Part shown: positions 29,216 to 35,691 of the stretch, piece by piece | Layout of the letters: the number at the start of each line of letters is the position of its first letter | Numbering within the stretch: the stretch's first letter is position 1 | NCBI RefSeq assembly: GCF_019048845.1 | Contig: NZ_CP077426.1 | Coordinates: 729,501 to 793,500, forward strand | Origin: Vibrio mimicus | GTDB taxonomy: Bacteria > Pseudomonadota > Gammaproteobacteria > Enterobacterales > Vibrionaceae | Reading direction: 5' to 3' | Length of the DNA: 64,000 bases | Notes under the pieces: model-generated | Seen by the model: the letters and a program-made list of their open reading frames with translations, nothing else | Databases searched by the model: none | Told to the model about the DNA's origin: nothing | Program-made: the position numbers and the translations under genes

Positions 29216-30253
29216 TTAGTTTTCGAGTGGGTTTAGTTGAACGGCTTGAATCAGGTGATCGGGTGAGAAATGCGCATAAGCCATCGTTTGTTCAATCTTC
29301 TGATGGCCGAGTATTCGTTGCAAAATCAGGATGTCGCCACGGTTCATCATAAAGTGAGTGGCAAAGGTATGCCGTAAAACGTGGGTGGCTTGACCTTCTG
29401 GCACATAATCGGGCAGAGCCTTTTTAATGTAACGATGCGCAGAACCGTAGGTGGTTGAGAAAATCTTAGCGCTGCTAGAAGAGGCCAGCATGATCTCTTT
29501 GTAAAGATTTTCGGAGATAGGCACAGAGCGAATGCGTTTGCCCTTCGTTTCAACAAACGTCAGCTTAAACTCAGAAATCTGAGAACGTTCAAGCGAAAGC
29601 GCCTCACTAATCCGCGCCCCTGTCGCAAGGCAAATTTTTGCAATCAGAACAATTTCAGGAATAGAAACAGAACGCCCATCGCTTTCAAAACCACCCAAGC
29701 GCTGTAGGAAAGGTTGAATATCCGCTTTATCGAGATATGCCAAAGCCCGTTGGTTAACTTTTATTGGCTCAATGTCATCAAGAGGGTTTGGCAAGTTCCA
29801 CTGCTTATACTTAATCAATCGGCTGAACATGCCGCTTAGCAAATTGAGCTGGAAGTTTTGATAAGTAGGAGAAAGTGACTTGTTTTCTTTATTGAAATGG
29901 CTAACCCGACTCGCTCTAAAAGCAAGATACTGCTTTGAAGTAAACGTAGAGGCGATAGGGTCGCCCAGTTCCTTAATTGTGAGTGCGGTTTTTCGGTAAA
30001 CGACTTTACCTGATTTGATCGTATGTCCGTGAACTTGCCACCAAGTTTCAAGCAATTCACTCAGCCGCCTATTATCAGGCTTACTCCCCATCCACGGTTT
30101 ATCATCCACCTCACGCATGATGAAGTTTTCATAAGCGGTGGCCTCACCTTTGGTGGCGAATCTTTTACGCACGCGCTTACCTTCGCGGCCTTGCGGGTAA
30201 CACTCGCAAAGCCACGGTTTTTTGCTGCCATCTTTAAGGTTACGGACGGACAT
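29216..30253 (-). CDS. int: Phage integrase, tyrosine recombinase
   Basis: 345 aa. It catalyses attP x attB recombination. An N-terminal arm-binding region (VRNLKDGSKKPWLCECY, AP2-like) is followed by a core-binding helical domain and the catalytic domain with ATGARISE, HVLRHTFATHF, LGHQ and the nucleophile Y326 (MAYAHF). It belongs to the P2-like integrase group. Its ATG overlaps the stop of the upstream exported-protein gene (TAATG), making it last gene of an operon that begins with cI. Confidence 0.95.
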   Translation of the reverse strand: MSVRNLKDGSKKPWLCECYPQGREGKRVRKRFATKGEATAYENFIMREVDDKPWMGSKPDNRRLSELLETWWQVHGHTIKSGKVVYRKTALTIKELGDPIASTFTSKQYLAFRASRVSHFNKENKSLSPTYQNFQLNLLSGMFSRLIKYKQWNLPNPLDDIEPIKVNQRALAYLDKADIQPFLQRLGGFESDGRSVSIPEIVLIAKICLATGARISEALSLERSQISEFKLTFVETKGKRIRSVPISENLYKEIMLASSSSAKIFSTTYGSAHRYIKKALPDYVPEGQATHVLRHTFATHFMMNRGDILILQRILGHQKIEQTMAYAHFSPDHLIQAVQLNPLEN

Positions 30254-30666
30254 TACTGGGAAACACAGATTGATTTGAACTTCTGAACAACAGCGTTAAT
30301 AGCTTTGCGTTGCTCTTCTACTGCATCCTCGTTAATTGTGCCTTTTGAGTATGAATAGACGTGGCCGACGTATATTTTAGAGCGCATCATAACGTCATTA
30401 TAAACTTCACGGGTAAGTGACAAATCAGGGCTCATTAATTCTTTTGGTGATAGTTCATTAGCTGTGATGATTTTCTCAATTTCAGGATTGAAGGTGTTAA
30501 CACGCCATTGAGCTATGGTTTTGTGATCAGCGTTTTGCTTATGCAAGCGTAAAGCTTGAACCACAAGATGAACGGATGGAGACAGCATAGATTCAGCTTT
30601 TTCACAGTCCGTTGAAGCAAATGCCGATGTCGAAAATAAAAGTAATAGAGGTAGTAATCGCATCAT
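30253..30666 (-). CDS. Small exported protein, Glo-like (possible superinfection exclusion)
   Basis: 137 aa from the ATG at 30666, which overlaps the upstream stop (TGATG). It has a clear signal peptide (MMRLLPLLLLFSTSAFA), so the mature protein of about 119 residues, mostly helical with two cysteines, is periplasmic. K139 encodes Glo, a small periplasmic exclusion protein of about 13.6 kDa, in its control region; size, export signal and place next to int and cI agree. I could not compare sequences, so Glo identity is inference. The protein could block reinfection by related phage. Confidence 0.6.
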   Translation of the reverse strand: MMRLLPLLLLFSTSAFASTDCEKAESMLSPSVHLVVQALRLHKQNADHKTIAQWRVNTFNPEIEKIITANELSPKELMSPDLSLTREVYNDVMMRSKIYVGHVYSYSKGTINEDAVEEQRKAINAVVQKFKSICVSQ

Positions 30667-31571
30667 CAGCCACCAATCAGAGCAAGCCATGCTTGTTCGG
30701 TAAGGATTTTTGTAGATGAGCCACTTTTGCGATTATTGATAACTGATTCAATTTTTCTACCATGGCTAGTATGAATCCAATCACGGCTGGCCATAGAACC
30801 AATAACAAGTAGGTCTAGTTGTTTATTCACATCAGAACGAACATCTGCACCAAGTTCTTTAGCTTTATTTTCAATAGACTTACGATTACCAGCGAAAAAC
30901 TTTCCAGTAAAACAAACTTGTAGTCCAGAAATAGAATTAACTACGACATCATCAGAAAAGTAATCAGTTGCAAAACATTCAGCGCAGCCAGTGTCCGTGA
31001 ACTGTTGTCCACAGATAGACTTCAACATTGATAGAAGCTCATGACGTTCTTCATCATCCACGATGCCATCAGAAAGAATTTTGTTTAAACGTTGATGAAT
31101 AACATCGCCAGGCCAATTTGCGATAACTTCTCTGTTAGAATTAAGCATCTTATTAAGAGCATGAATTTCTTTATCGTTGATGGAGTCGTCCGCAGTAATA
31201 CCTTGCAAAAAACCAAGGAGTTGATTAATCAAACCATCAGATTCCCAACCATCTCTGAAGCCATAATTCAAAATATCTTTAATCAAGTTTCTAATTTCTG
31301 TTAACTCATGTTCTTCAACGACGCCATCTTCAAGAACATCCTCGATAAGATCTCTCAAATCAAGAAAGTCTCCATCCTTCTTAAAAGCCGTGTCGGTTTT
31401 TAACCAAGTATCAAGAAATAGGACTTCCGTTGGATTAAGGCGTCTATCAGCCTGAATGCCGGATAGAATGCCTTGTAGTGACTTCAATGCTTTTTCTTTA
31501 TTACGCTTATAGTTAATGCCCCATGAAGTGGGTTGTCCATGTTCATCAATATCAACAATTCTATCTGTCAT
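30666..31571 (-). CDS. TerB-like repeat / BRCT domain protein of the lysogeny operon
   Basis: 301 aa, cytoplasmic. Residues about 25-110 and 115-190 look like two copies of one helical unit: ADRRLNPTEVLFLDTWL matches ADDSINDKEIHALNKML, and LEDGVVEEHELTEI matches LSDGIVDDEERHEL. This resembles a tellurite-resistance TerB-type fold. Residues about 215-300 form a BRCT domain (GLQVCFTGKF, NKAKELGADVRSDVNKQLDLLVIG, ending TEQAWLALI) like that of NAD-dependent DNA ligase. A Cys pair (GCAECF) lies between. It follows cI by 25 bases and is coupled to the exported gene, so it is expressed in the lysogen. Function is unknown; host-protective or DNA-damage sensing roles are guesses. Confidence 0.75.
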   Translation of the reverse strand: MTDRIVDIDEHGQPTSWGINYKRNKEKALKSLQGILSGIQADRRLNPTEVLFLDTWLKTDTAFKKDGDFLDLRDLIEDVLEDGVVEEHELTEIRNLIKDILNYGFRDGWESDGLINQLLGFLQGITADDSINDKEIHALNKMLNSNREVIANWPGDVIHQRLNKILSDGIVDDEERHELLSMLKSICGQQFTDTGCAECFATDYFSDDVVVNSISGLQVCFTGKFFAGNRKSIENKAKELGADVRSDVNKQLDLLVIGSMASRDWIHTSHGRKIESVINNRKSGSSTKILTEQAWLALIGG

Positions 31572-31596
31572 CTTTCATTCCCTAGCCAATTAAAAA

Positions 31597-32244
31597 TCAA
31601 TCTTTTCTTAGAGTCACCGCGACACGGCCAAGCACTTTAATGTCGTGTTCTGATACTTCAATCGTGCTTTCACCAAACGCAATCGCCAGCTTTTTGCCGG
31701 GTAAACGCTGAATATGGTTAACCGATAAACGGCCATCAATATCAATCAAGTAGTTACCGGAAACCGCATCACGCGAATCGTTATCCACCAGATAAAGCGC
31801 CTCATTGGTTTCAACTTCAATCGTGCTGCCAGATTTCAGGTTAAAGCTATTCATCCGGCGAACGGGGTAAGGGATTTCGCCAGTTTCAAGAAGCTGCCCG
31901 TTTGTCAGGCAGAACGATTTGAGAATGACGGTTTCATGCTGGGGATTAATCAACTTCTTCTGAAGGTGGGTGTAATCCTGAGGAGCCTCGGCAACTTGAT
32001 GCGTTGCTGGTTCATCAATGCCCAGCGCCATCTTTGCAATAGGGATGCCCTTCGCCAGATGAAGTCTCACCATCAATTCGTGAGATGTACGATTGTGAAG
32101 GTTCCAAGTGCTGAAAGTCGCTTTAGGTACATCAAAAAGTTCAGCCATATCGCCAAACGTTGAACATCCTGTAACTTCCTTTAAAACCTCTGTGAATTCA
32201 TGACCTTTTATATAGTCAAAAGGTGGAATCTTTGTGTTTTTCAT
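31597..32244 (-). CDS. cI: Prophage repressor CI
   Basis: 215 aa. The N-terminal helix-turn-helix of the P2/186-type CI family (TGCSTFGDMAELFDVPKATFSTW, residues about 26-48) is followed by an S24/LexA-like C-terminal domain (DNDSRDAVSGNYLIDIDG, VLGRVAVTLRKD). The usual Ser-Lys autocleavage pair is not obvious, as in coliphage 186 CI, so induction may work through an antirepressor rather than RecA cleavage. It is divergent from cox and heads the leftward lysogeny operon. Confidence 0.9.
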   Translation of the reverse strand: MKNTKIPPFDYIKGHEFTEVLKEVTGCSTFGDMAELFDVPKATFSTWNLHNRTSHELMVRLHLAKGIPIAKMALGIDEPATHQVAEAPQDYTHLQKKLINPQHETVILKSFCLTNGQLLETGEIPYPVRRMNSFNLKSGSTIEVETNEALYLVDNDSRDAVSGNYLIDIDGRLSVNHIQRLPGKKLAIAFGESTIEVSEHDIKVLGRVAVTLRKD

Positions 32245-32392
32245 ATCGCCACGAGTTTATTTTTTGATATTGATCGCTATTTGTTTACTTGCGTGATTGT
32301 TTTTGGCGATCTAATATCTGTTTGTATTCCGGTTCCAACGCCGACCAAGACCGAATAGAACCGATGATTTAACAACGTTTAAGGATATCACC
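32245..32392. promoter_or_regulatory. cI/cox divergent switch region
   Basis: 148 bases between the divergent repressor and excisionase genes. Dyads seen: ATCGCCA (32245-32251) / TGGCGAT (32304-32310), and CGGTTC (32330-32335) / GAACCG (32358-32363). By position these are candidate CI and Cox operators over face-to-face promoters. Confidence 0.65.
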
Positions 32393-32605
32393 ATGCTGAC
32401 ATATGAGGTAGCACCCGAAAGCCCATACGTGACCTGTGAAAAGTATTCCGTCATTTCCGGTTTACCGATGGGCACCATTCGCCAGTACATCGCAGAAGGG
32501 CGAATCATCATCAAACCCAAAACCAAAACGAAAGAAAAACCCTTAGTCAACATGGTTGCGATGCACGAAATCGCAGCGCGTGAAGCTATGCAGGTGCTGG
32601 GGTAA
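32393..32605 (+). CDS. cox: Cox/Apl-like excisionase and early repressor
   Basis: 70 aa, small winged-helix protein (VTCEKYSVISGLPMGTIRQYIAEG recognition region). In P2-like phages Cox represses the lysogenic promoter and directs excision with Int. Size, location as first rightward gene opposite cI, and the MerR/Cox-like helix support the call. AAGGA precedes the ATG. Confidence 0.82.
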   Translation: MLTYEVAPESPYVTCEKYSVISGLPMGTIRQYIAEGRIIIKPKTKTKEKPLVNMVAMHEIAAREAMQVLG

Positions 32606-32607
32606 TC

Positions 32608-32703
32608 ATGCGTTTCTCCTCCCTGATTCCAACTAAAAACTATTGCCCGTTGTGGCTACATCTGTTTGCAGCGTCAGTCATTTGCATACCGCCTTTTATA
32701 TAA
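32608..32703 (+). CDS. Possible 31-aa hydrophobic peptide between cox and cII-like gene
   Basis: An ORF from ATG 32608 to TAA 32703 encodes 31 residues with a hydrophobic end (LWLHLFAASVICIPPFI). Its stop codon overlaps the TAAGGA ribosome site of the next gene, which would couple translation. A weak GGGG lies upstream. It could be a leader peptide or chance. Confidence 0.3.
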   Translation: MRFSSLIPTKNYCPLWLHLFAASVICIPPFI

Positions 32704-32715
32704 GGATTGTTAATT

Positions 32716-33255
32716 ATGGTTTCTGACATCGCCATGTATGAATTACGTGAACGCAAACAGCAAGCATACAACGCCGTTTGCAGTGATTTCGTTGTCAATC
32801 ACAACATTGAACAGCTCGCCAAACGCATTTCGTTAGACGGGCAATCGCTGCGCAACATGCTCAACCCTGCACAGCCGCACAAACTGAGCCCAGTTGATTT
32901 AGTGCTGCTGTGCAAGGCATCAGGGGATTACACCATCATCAATACCTTGTTCAGTGATTGCGGCGTAGTTGCCGTGGCGCTGCCAGAACAAGGGGAAGAA
33001 AAGAACATCATTGAGCGCGTACTGCTCAACACCTCGCTTTGTGGGGAACTCTCTAGTGATGCAATGCAAATGTGCACCGCAGAGCGTTTGCCGCGCAGCC
33101 GTAAGCGCAAAACCCTCGCGAAGTGCCAAGCCGCCTTGGGCAACTTGGCATTACTGATCGCCGATTTAGAAAAACGCACAACAGGCCTGCAACCCTTGAT
33201 TCAAATGGGTTCGGATTTCATGGCTCAAGGTGCGCCCATCCCAGGATTCGCATAA
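32716..33255 (+). CDS. Phage CII-type regulatory protein
   Basis: 179 aa. It resembles the CII family of 186/P2-like phages: N-terminal helices with an HTH-like NIEQLAKRISLDGQSLRNMLNP segment and a long helical C-terminus. CII activates lysogenic transcription at infection. The ATG at 32716 has TAAGGA 9 bases upstream and is preferred over the TTG at 32707. It is second main gene of the early rightward operon. Confidence 0.75.
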   Translation: MVSDIAMYELRERKQQAYNAVCSDFVVNHNIEQLAKRISLDGQSLRNMLNPAQPHKLSPVDLVLLCKASGDYTIINTLFSDCGVVAVALPEQGEEKNIIERVLLNTSLCGELSSDAMQMCTAERLPRSRKRKTLAKCQAALGNLALLIADLEKRTTGLQPLIQMGSDFMAQGAPIPGFA

Positions 33256-33267
33256 GGAGAAAACACC

Positions 33268-33702
33268 ATGTCAGCCATCGCAGAAACGCGCCAGCAAGTG
33301 CAGCGCAATAAGCAACAAATGCAAACGGCAGAACGCAGTGAAGCCGTGAACCTGCCGCAGCACCACGCACCACGCAGCCGCGCAGAGGTAGATGCCTACC
33401 TCGCCACGCTGCCGCATGTGCCCGCCGCGCACAGTATTGCGATGGCGCACGCCCTGTTTGAAAGCAGCTACAAGCGCAACAAAGTGCGCAAAGCCTATAA
33501 CGCGCTAACCCTCAAGCAACGCGCCATGTGCTGCATTGCGGGTGATCTTGACCCGAAAATCGCAAACGTCACCTTTGACCAACTCAACGACATCGAGCGC
33601 CAAAAGGTGCGCCGTGGGCTGGAAGAGATGAACAAAGTGACCAAACGCTTTGAGTGTGAAGTAGGCAACGTGAGCCAACTGAAAGCGCCCGATTTCCTTT
33701 AA
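33268..33702 (+). CDS. Phage early protein, unknown function
   Basis: 144 aa, basic and glutamine-rich at the N-terminus (QQVQRNKQQMQTAERSE, probable coiled coil), with an LTLKQRAMCCIAGDLDP helix pair later. It lies 12 bases after the cII-like gene with AAGGAG before the ATG, and is followed by a terminator. Early position suggests a replication accessory or host-takeover role, but nothing in the sequence shows which. Confidence 0.75.
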   Translation: MSAIAETRQQVQRNKQQMQTAERSEAVNLPQHHAPRSRAEVDAYLATLPHVPAAHSIAMAHALFESSYKRNKVRKAYNALTLKQRAMCCIAGDLDPKIANVTFDQLNDIERQKVRRGLEEMNKVTKRFECEVGNVSQLKAPDFL

Positions 33703-33719
33703 ACCTAGCCAACCCCGTT

Positions 33720-33760
33720 GCCCCCGCAGTGTTCCACAAGGAAAGGGGGGCTTTTTTTTC
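33720..33760 (+). terminator. Terminator in the early operon
   Basis: Stem GCCCCC / GGGGGC with a 20-base loop and eight T. It separates cox/cII from the replication genes and could be a regulated (read-through) stop. Confidence 0.75.
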
Positions 33761-33783
33761 GTCTTAGCGTAGGAGCAATGAAG

Positions 33784-34365
33784 ATGAATAAAGAACTGGA
33801 ACAAGCCATGGCACAACTCATGGCGATTAGTGAAGAGGCGAAAGCTGCATTAGGTTCGACTCGTAATGATCTCAAAGAATTAGCTGAGCTCAGAAGACAA
33901 TCGTCTGAACTGCTGAGTGAGTGTCTTCAACTTGTTGAGCTTGAGAAGAATTGTCAATTTGAGCCGCTTTTCGCAAAAGGTCAGTTATGGGGCTTTGTTG
34001 AACGAGGCCCTAAAAGTAAGTTCAAAGAAATTTGCGAGCCTGATTCTGCACTTAAAAACCGTGACATTTACGACATCGTTCACGCCATCAACGTACTGGC
34101 TATGGCGAATACGGATGTGTTGTTCATATTCACTAAATTTTCCGCTCACGTTAACGCTTTTGAGGTTTATGCGGTTTCGCCTCAGTCATTTTTATCGGGT
34201 GAAACACCATACAAACGTTTGATTGATAAGACGGTTTATCTTCACTGGGATAACGCCCTCAAAAGACTCCTCGCCATTGAAAGCCAACTCACAGAGCTGA
34301 TCATCGAAGCCCGTGAAGACGACGCAGAAGCCAAAGCCACAGAACAGGCCGAGGTGAAAGCATGA
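33784..34365 (+). CDS. Phage early protein with N-terminal coiled coil
   Basis: 193 aa. Residues about 1-55 are strongly helical (LEQAMAQLMAISEEAKAAL, LKELAELRRQSSELLSECL). The rest is a mixed globular part (LFAKGQLWGFVERGPKSKF, DIYDIVHAINVLAMA). The ATG at 33784 lies 8 bases from AGGAG; the one at 33778 is only 2 bases away. Its TGA overlaps the next ATG (ATGA). I do not recognise the family. Confidence 0.7.
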   Translation: MNKELEQAMAQLMAISEEAKAALGSTRNDLKELAELRRQSSELLSECLQLVELEKNCQFEPLFAKGQLWGFVERGPKSKFKEICEPDSALKNRDIYDIVHAINVLAMANTDVLFIFTKFSAHVNAFEVYAVSPQSFLSGETPYKRLIDKTVYLHWDNALKRLLAIESQLTELIIEAREDDAEAKATEQAEVKA

Positions 34366-34772
34366 GTAACATGAATATCACAGTCTACCGTGCTGAGTTG
34401 GTTGAAATGCTTAAAGATGAAGGATTTCCCGTAGATCAAATCCCTATCTTTCTTGCCGCTTTTTCTCAGTTAAAGCTGGATGGTGAAGACGTTGTCCAAA
34501 TCCACTTTGAACGGGCAATGCTCGCAAACCACAACTACACATGCACTGTTCAAAAGCTGAGAAGTCACCTGTTCCTGCTTGGGTGGTGGTGCTTTTGGGT
34601 TGTCGTGTTTAACCAAACCACCGTTGGCTCTAGCCACTTTCAAGCAGCAGGGGCGATTCGCTCTCTCACCTTTCTAGCCAGTTGCACCAGTAACAAAAAA
34701 CTCGCCAAACGCATGGCGGAATGGTGGGAAGAGTGCCAGCCAGTTATCGGCACATCATTGGAGGCGTTTTGA
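34362..34772 (+). CDS. Phage early protein with one membrane-like segment
   Basis: 136 aa. The central FLLGWWCFWVVVF stretch (about residues 69-81) could span or lie in the membrane. The N-terminus (MLKDEGFPVDQIPIFLAAFS) is amphipathic. It starts inside the stop of the preceding gene (ATGA) and is 1 base from the next gene. Unknown function. Confidence 0.65.
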   Translation: MSNMNITVYRAELVEMLKDEGFPVDQIPIFLAAFSQLKLDGEDVVQIHFERAMLANHNYTCTVQKLRSHLFLLGWWCFWVVVFNQTTVGSSHFQAAGAIRSLTFLASCTSNKKLAKRMAEWWEECQPVIGTSLEAF

Positions 34773-34773
34773 T

Positions 34774-35019
34774 ATGTCTAACCAACACGAAAGCAACATC
34801 ACTAACTGTTCAGAATGCCATACATGCGATTGCTGTTACTGGTTGCCACATGCCGATGGCGAAGGCCGCTGGGTATGTGAGCTCTGCATAAGTGAGCTCT
34901 ATGCCCATATATGCGCTTCTTGTTGCCGTGAAGCAGACATCGACCAGTGCGAAAGCGAAGAGCAAATGATGCCTATTTGCTACGAGTGTGCAGAAAAAAA
35001 ATACGAAGGTGGAGAGTAG
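34774..35019 (+). CDS. Small cysteine-rich zinc-binding protein
   Basis: 81 aa with 12 cysteines in CxxC-like groups (CSECHTCDCC, CELC, CASCC, CYEC), consistent with two or more zinc ribbons/treble clefs. Such proteins in early phage operons often bind nucleic acid or host regulators. The partners are unknown. Confidence 0.7.
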   Translation: MSNQHESNITNCSECHTCDCCYWLPHADGEGRWVCELCISELYAHICASCCREADIDQCESEEQMMPICYECAEKKYEGGE

Positions 35020-35021
35020 CC

Positions 35022-35249
35022 ATGCAGTACGCCGCAATCCTACTTTGTCCTGATGGCGGAATTATTCGCAACAAGGAAACACAAGAAGTCGCCAATGTTT
35101 TGATTGGCGACTTTGAAACCGAAGAGCAAGCCGTAAAGCAAGCGTGTTTAGACCTGTGCTGTAAGCACCTAAAAAATGGGGTGATTAGCAAGGGTTATGG
35201 CAAGGGCGGTTATCTCATCATTAGCACTCAGGAAATGGAGGCAGTATGA
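35022..35249 (+). CDS. Small phage early protein
   Basis: 75 aa from the ATG at 35022, with GGAGAG just upstream. A beta-rich start (MQYAAILLCPDGGIIRN) and a helical middle (EEQAVKQACLDLCCKHL) are visible. It overlaps the next small gene by ATGA. No family recognised. Confidence 0.65.
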   Translation: MQYAAILLCPDGGIIRNKETQEVANVLIGDFETEEQAVKQACLDLCCKHLKNGVISKGYGKGGYLIISTQEMEAV

Positions 35250-35359
35250 CAATCACCCTTTGCCCTTACTGCCCAAACCAAGTGAAAGAGAGTGACACCA
35301 CTTGCCCGCATTGCGGAATGCCAATCGCCAAGCAAGAAAACCAGAAGGAGGCCGCATGA
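35246..35359 (+). CDS. 37-aa zinc-ribbon micro-protein
   Basis: Too small for routine gene calling. It encodes a compact zinc ribbon: CPYC, 11 residues, CPHC, then a charged tail. It is embedded in the operon with ATGA overlaps at both ends (35246-35249 and 35356-35359) and GGAG upstream, which strongly supports translation. Role unknown. Confidence 0.65.
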   Translation: MTITLCPYCPNQVKESDTTCPHCGMPIAKQENQKEAA

Positions 35360-35685
35360 GAACTGGCGTTACCACCCGCTCAAGATGGAGTGAGACGGAA
35401 ATCCTATTTCTAGCGAAACATGCCCAAGATATGTCGAGTGATGAAATCGCCGAAAAGCTGGGCAGAACAAAGCCAGCGGTCAATTCAAAAGCGGAAACGC
35501 TTGGCATCAGCATGAGAAAGCATGGTGAAAAGCACCATCTAGCCAAGGTGAGTAATCATGACGTTGAACTGTGTCGGCAGTTGCACGACGAAGGCGTAAG
35601 ACCCTGCGAAATAGCGGAAAAAATGGAGCTTGGTTACACGTACGTTCAATGGATTTTGAATTATCGAATCAGACGTAACGGTTAA
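35356..35685 (+). CDS. Helix-turn-helix protein (SANT/Myb-like plus second HTH)
   Basis: 109 aa. Residues about 8-50 look like a SANT/Myb-type module (RWSETEILFLAKHAQDMSSDEIAEKLGRTKPAVNSKA). Residues about 65-105 hold a second HTH (LCRQLHDEGVRPCEIAEKMELGYTYVQWI). It is probably DNA-binding, directly upstream of the replication initiator, so a role at the replication origin or in early control is plausible. It overlaps the micro-protein gene by 4 bases. Confidence 0.72.
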   Translation: MRTGVTTRSRWSETEILFLAKHAQDMSSDEIAEKLGRTKPAVNSKAETLGISMRKHGEKHHLAKVSNHDVELCRQLHDEGVRPCEIAEKMELGYTYVQWILNYRIRRNG

Positions 35686-35691
35686 AAGCGA

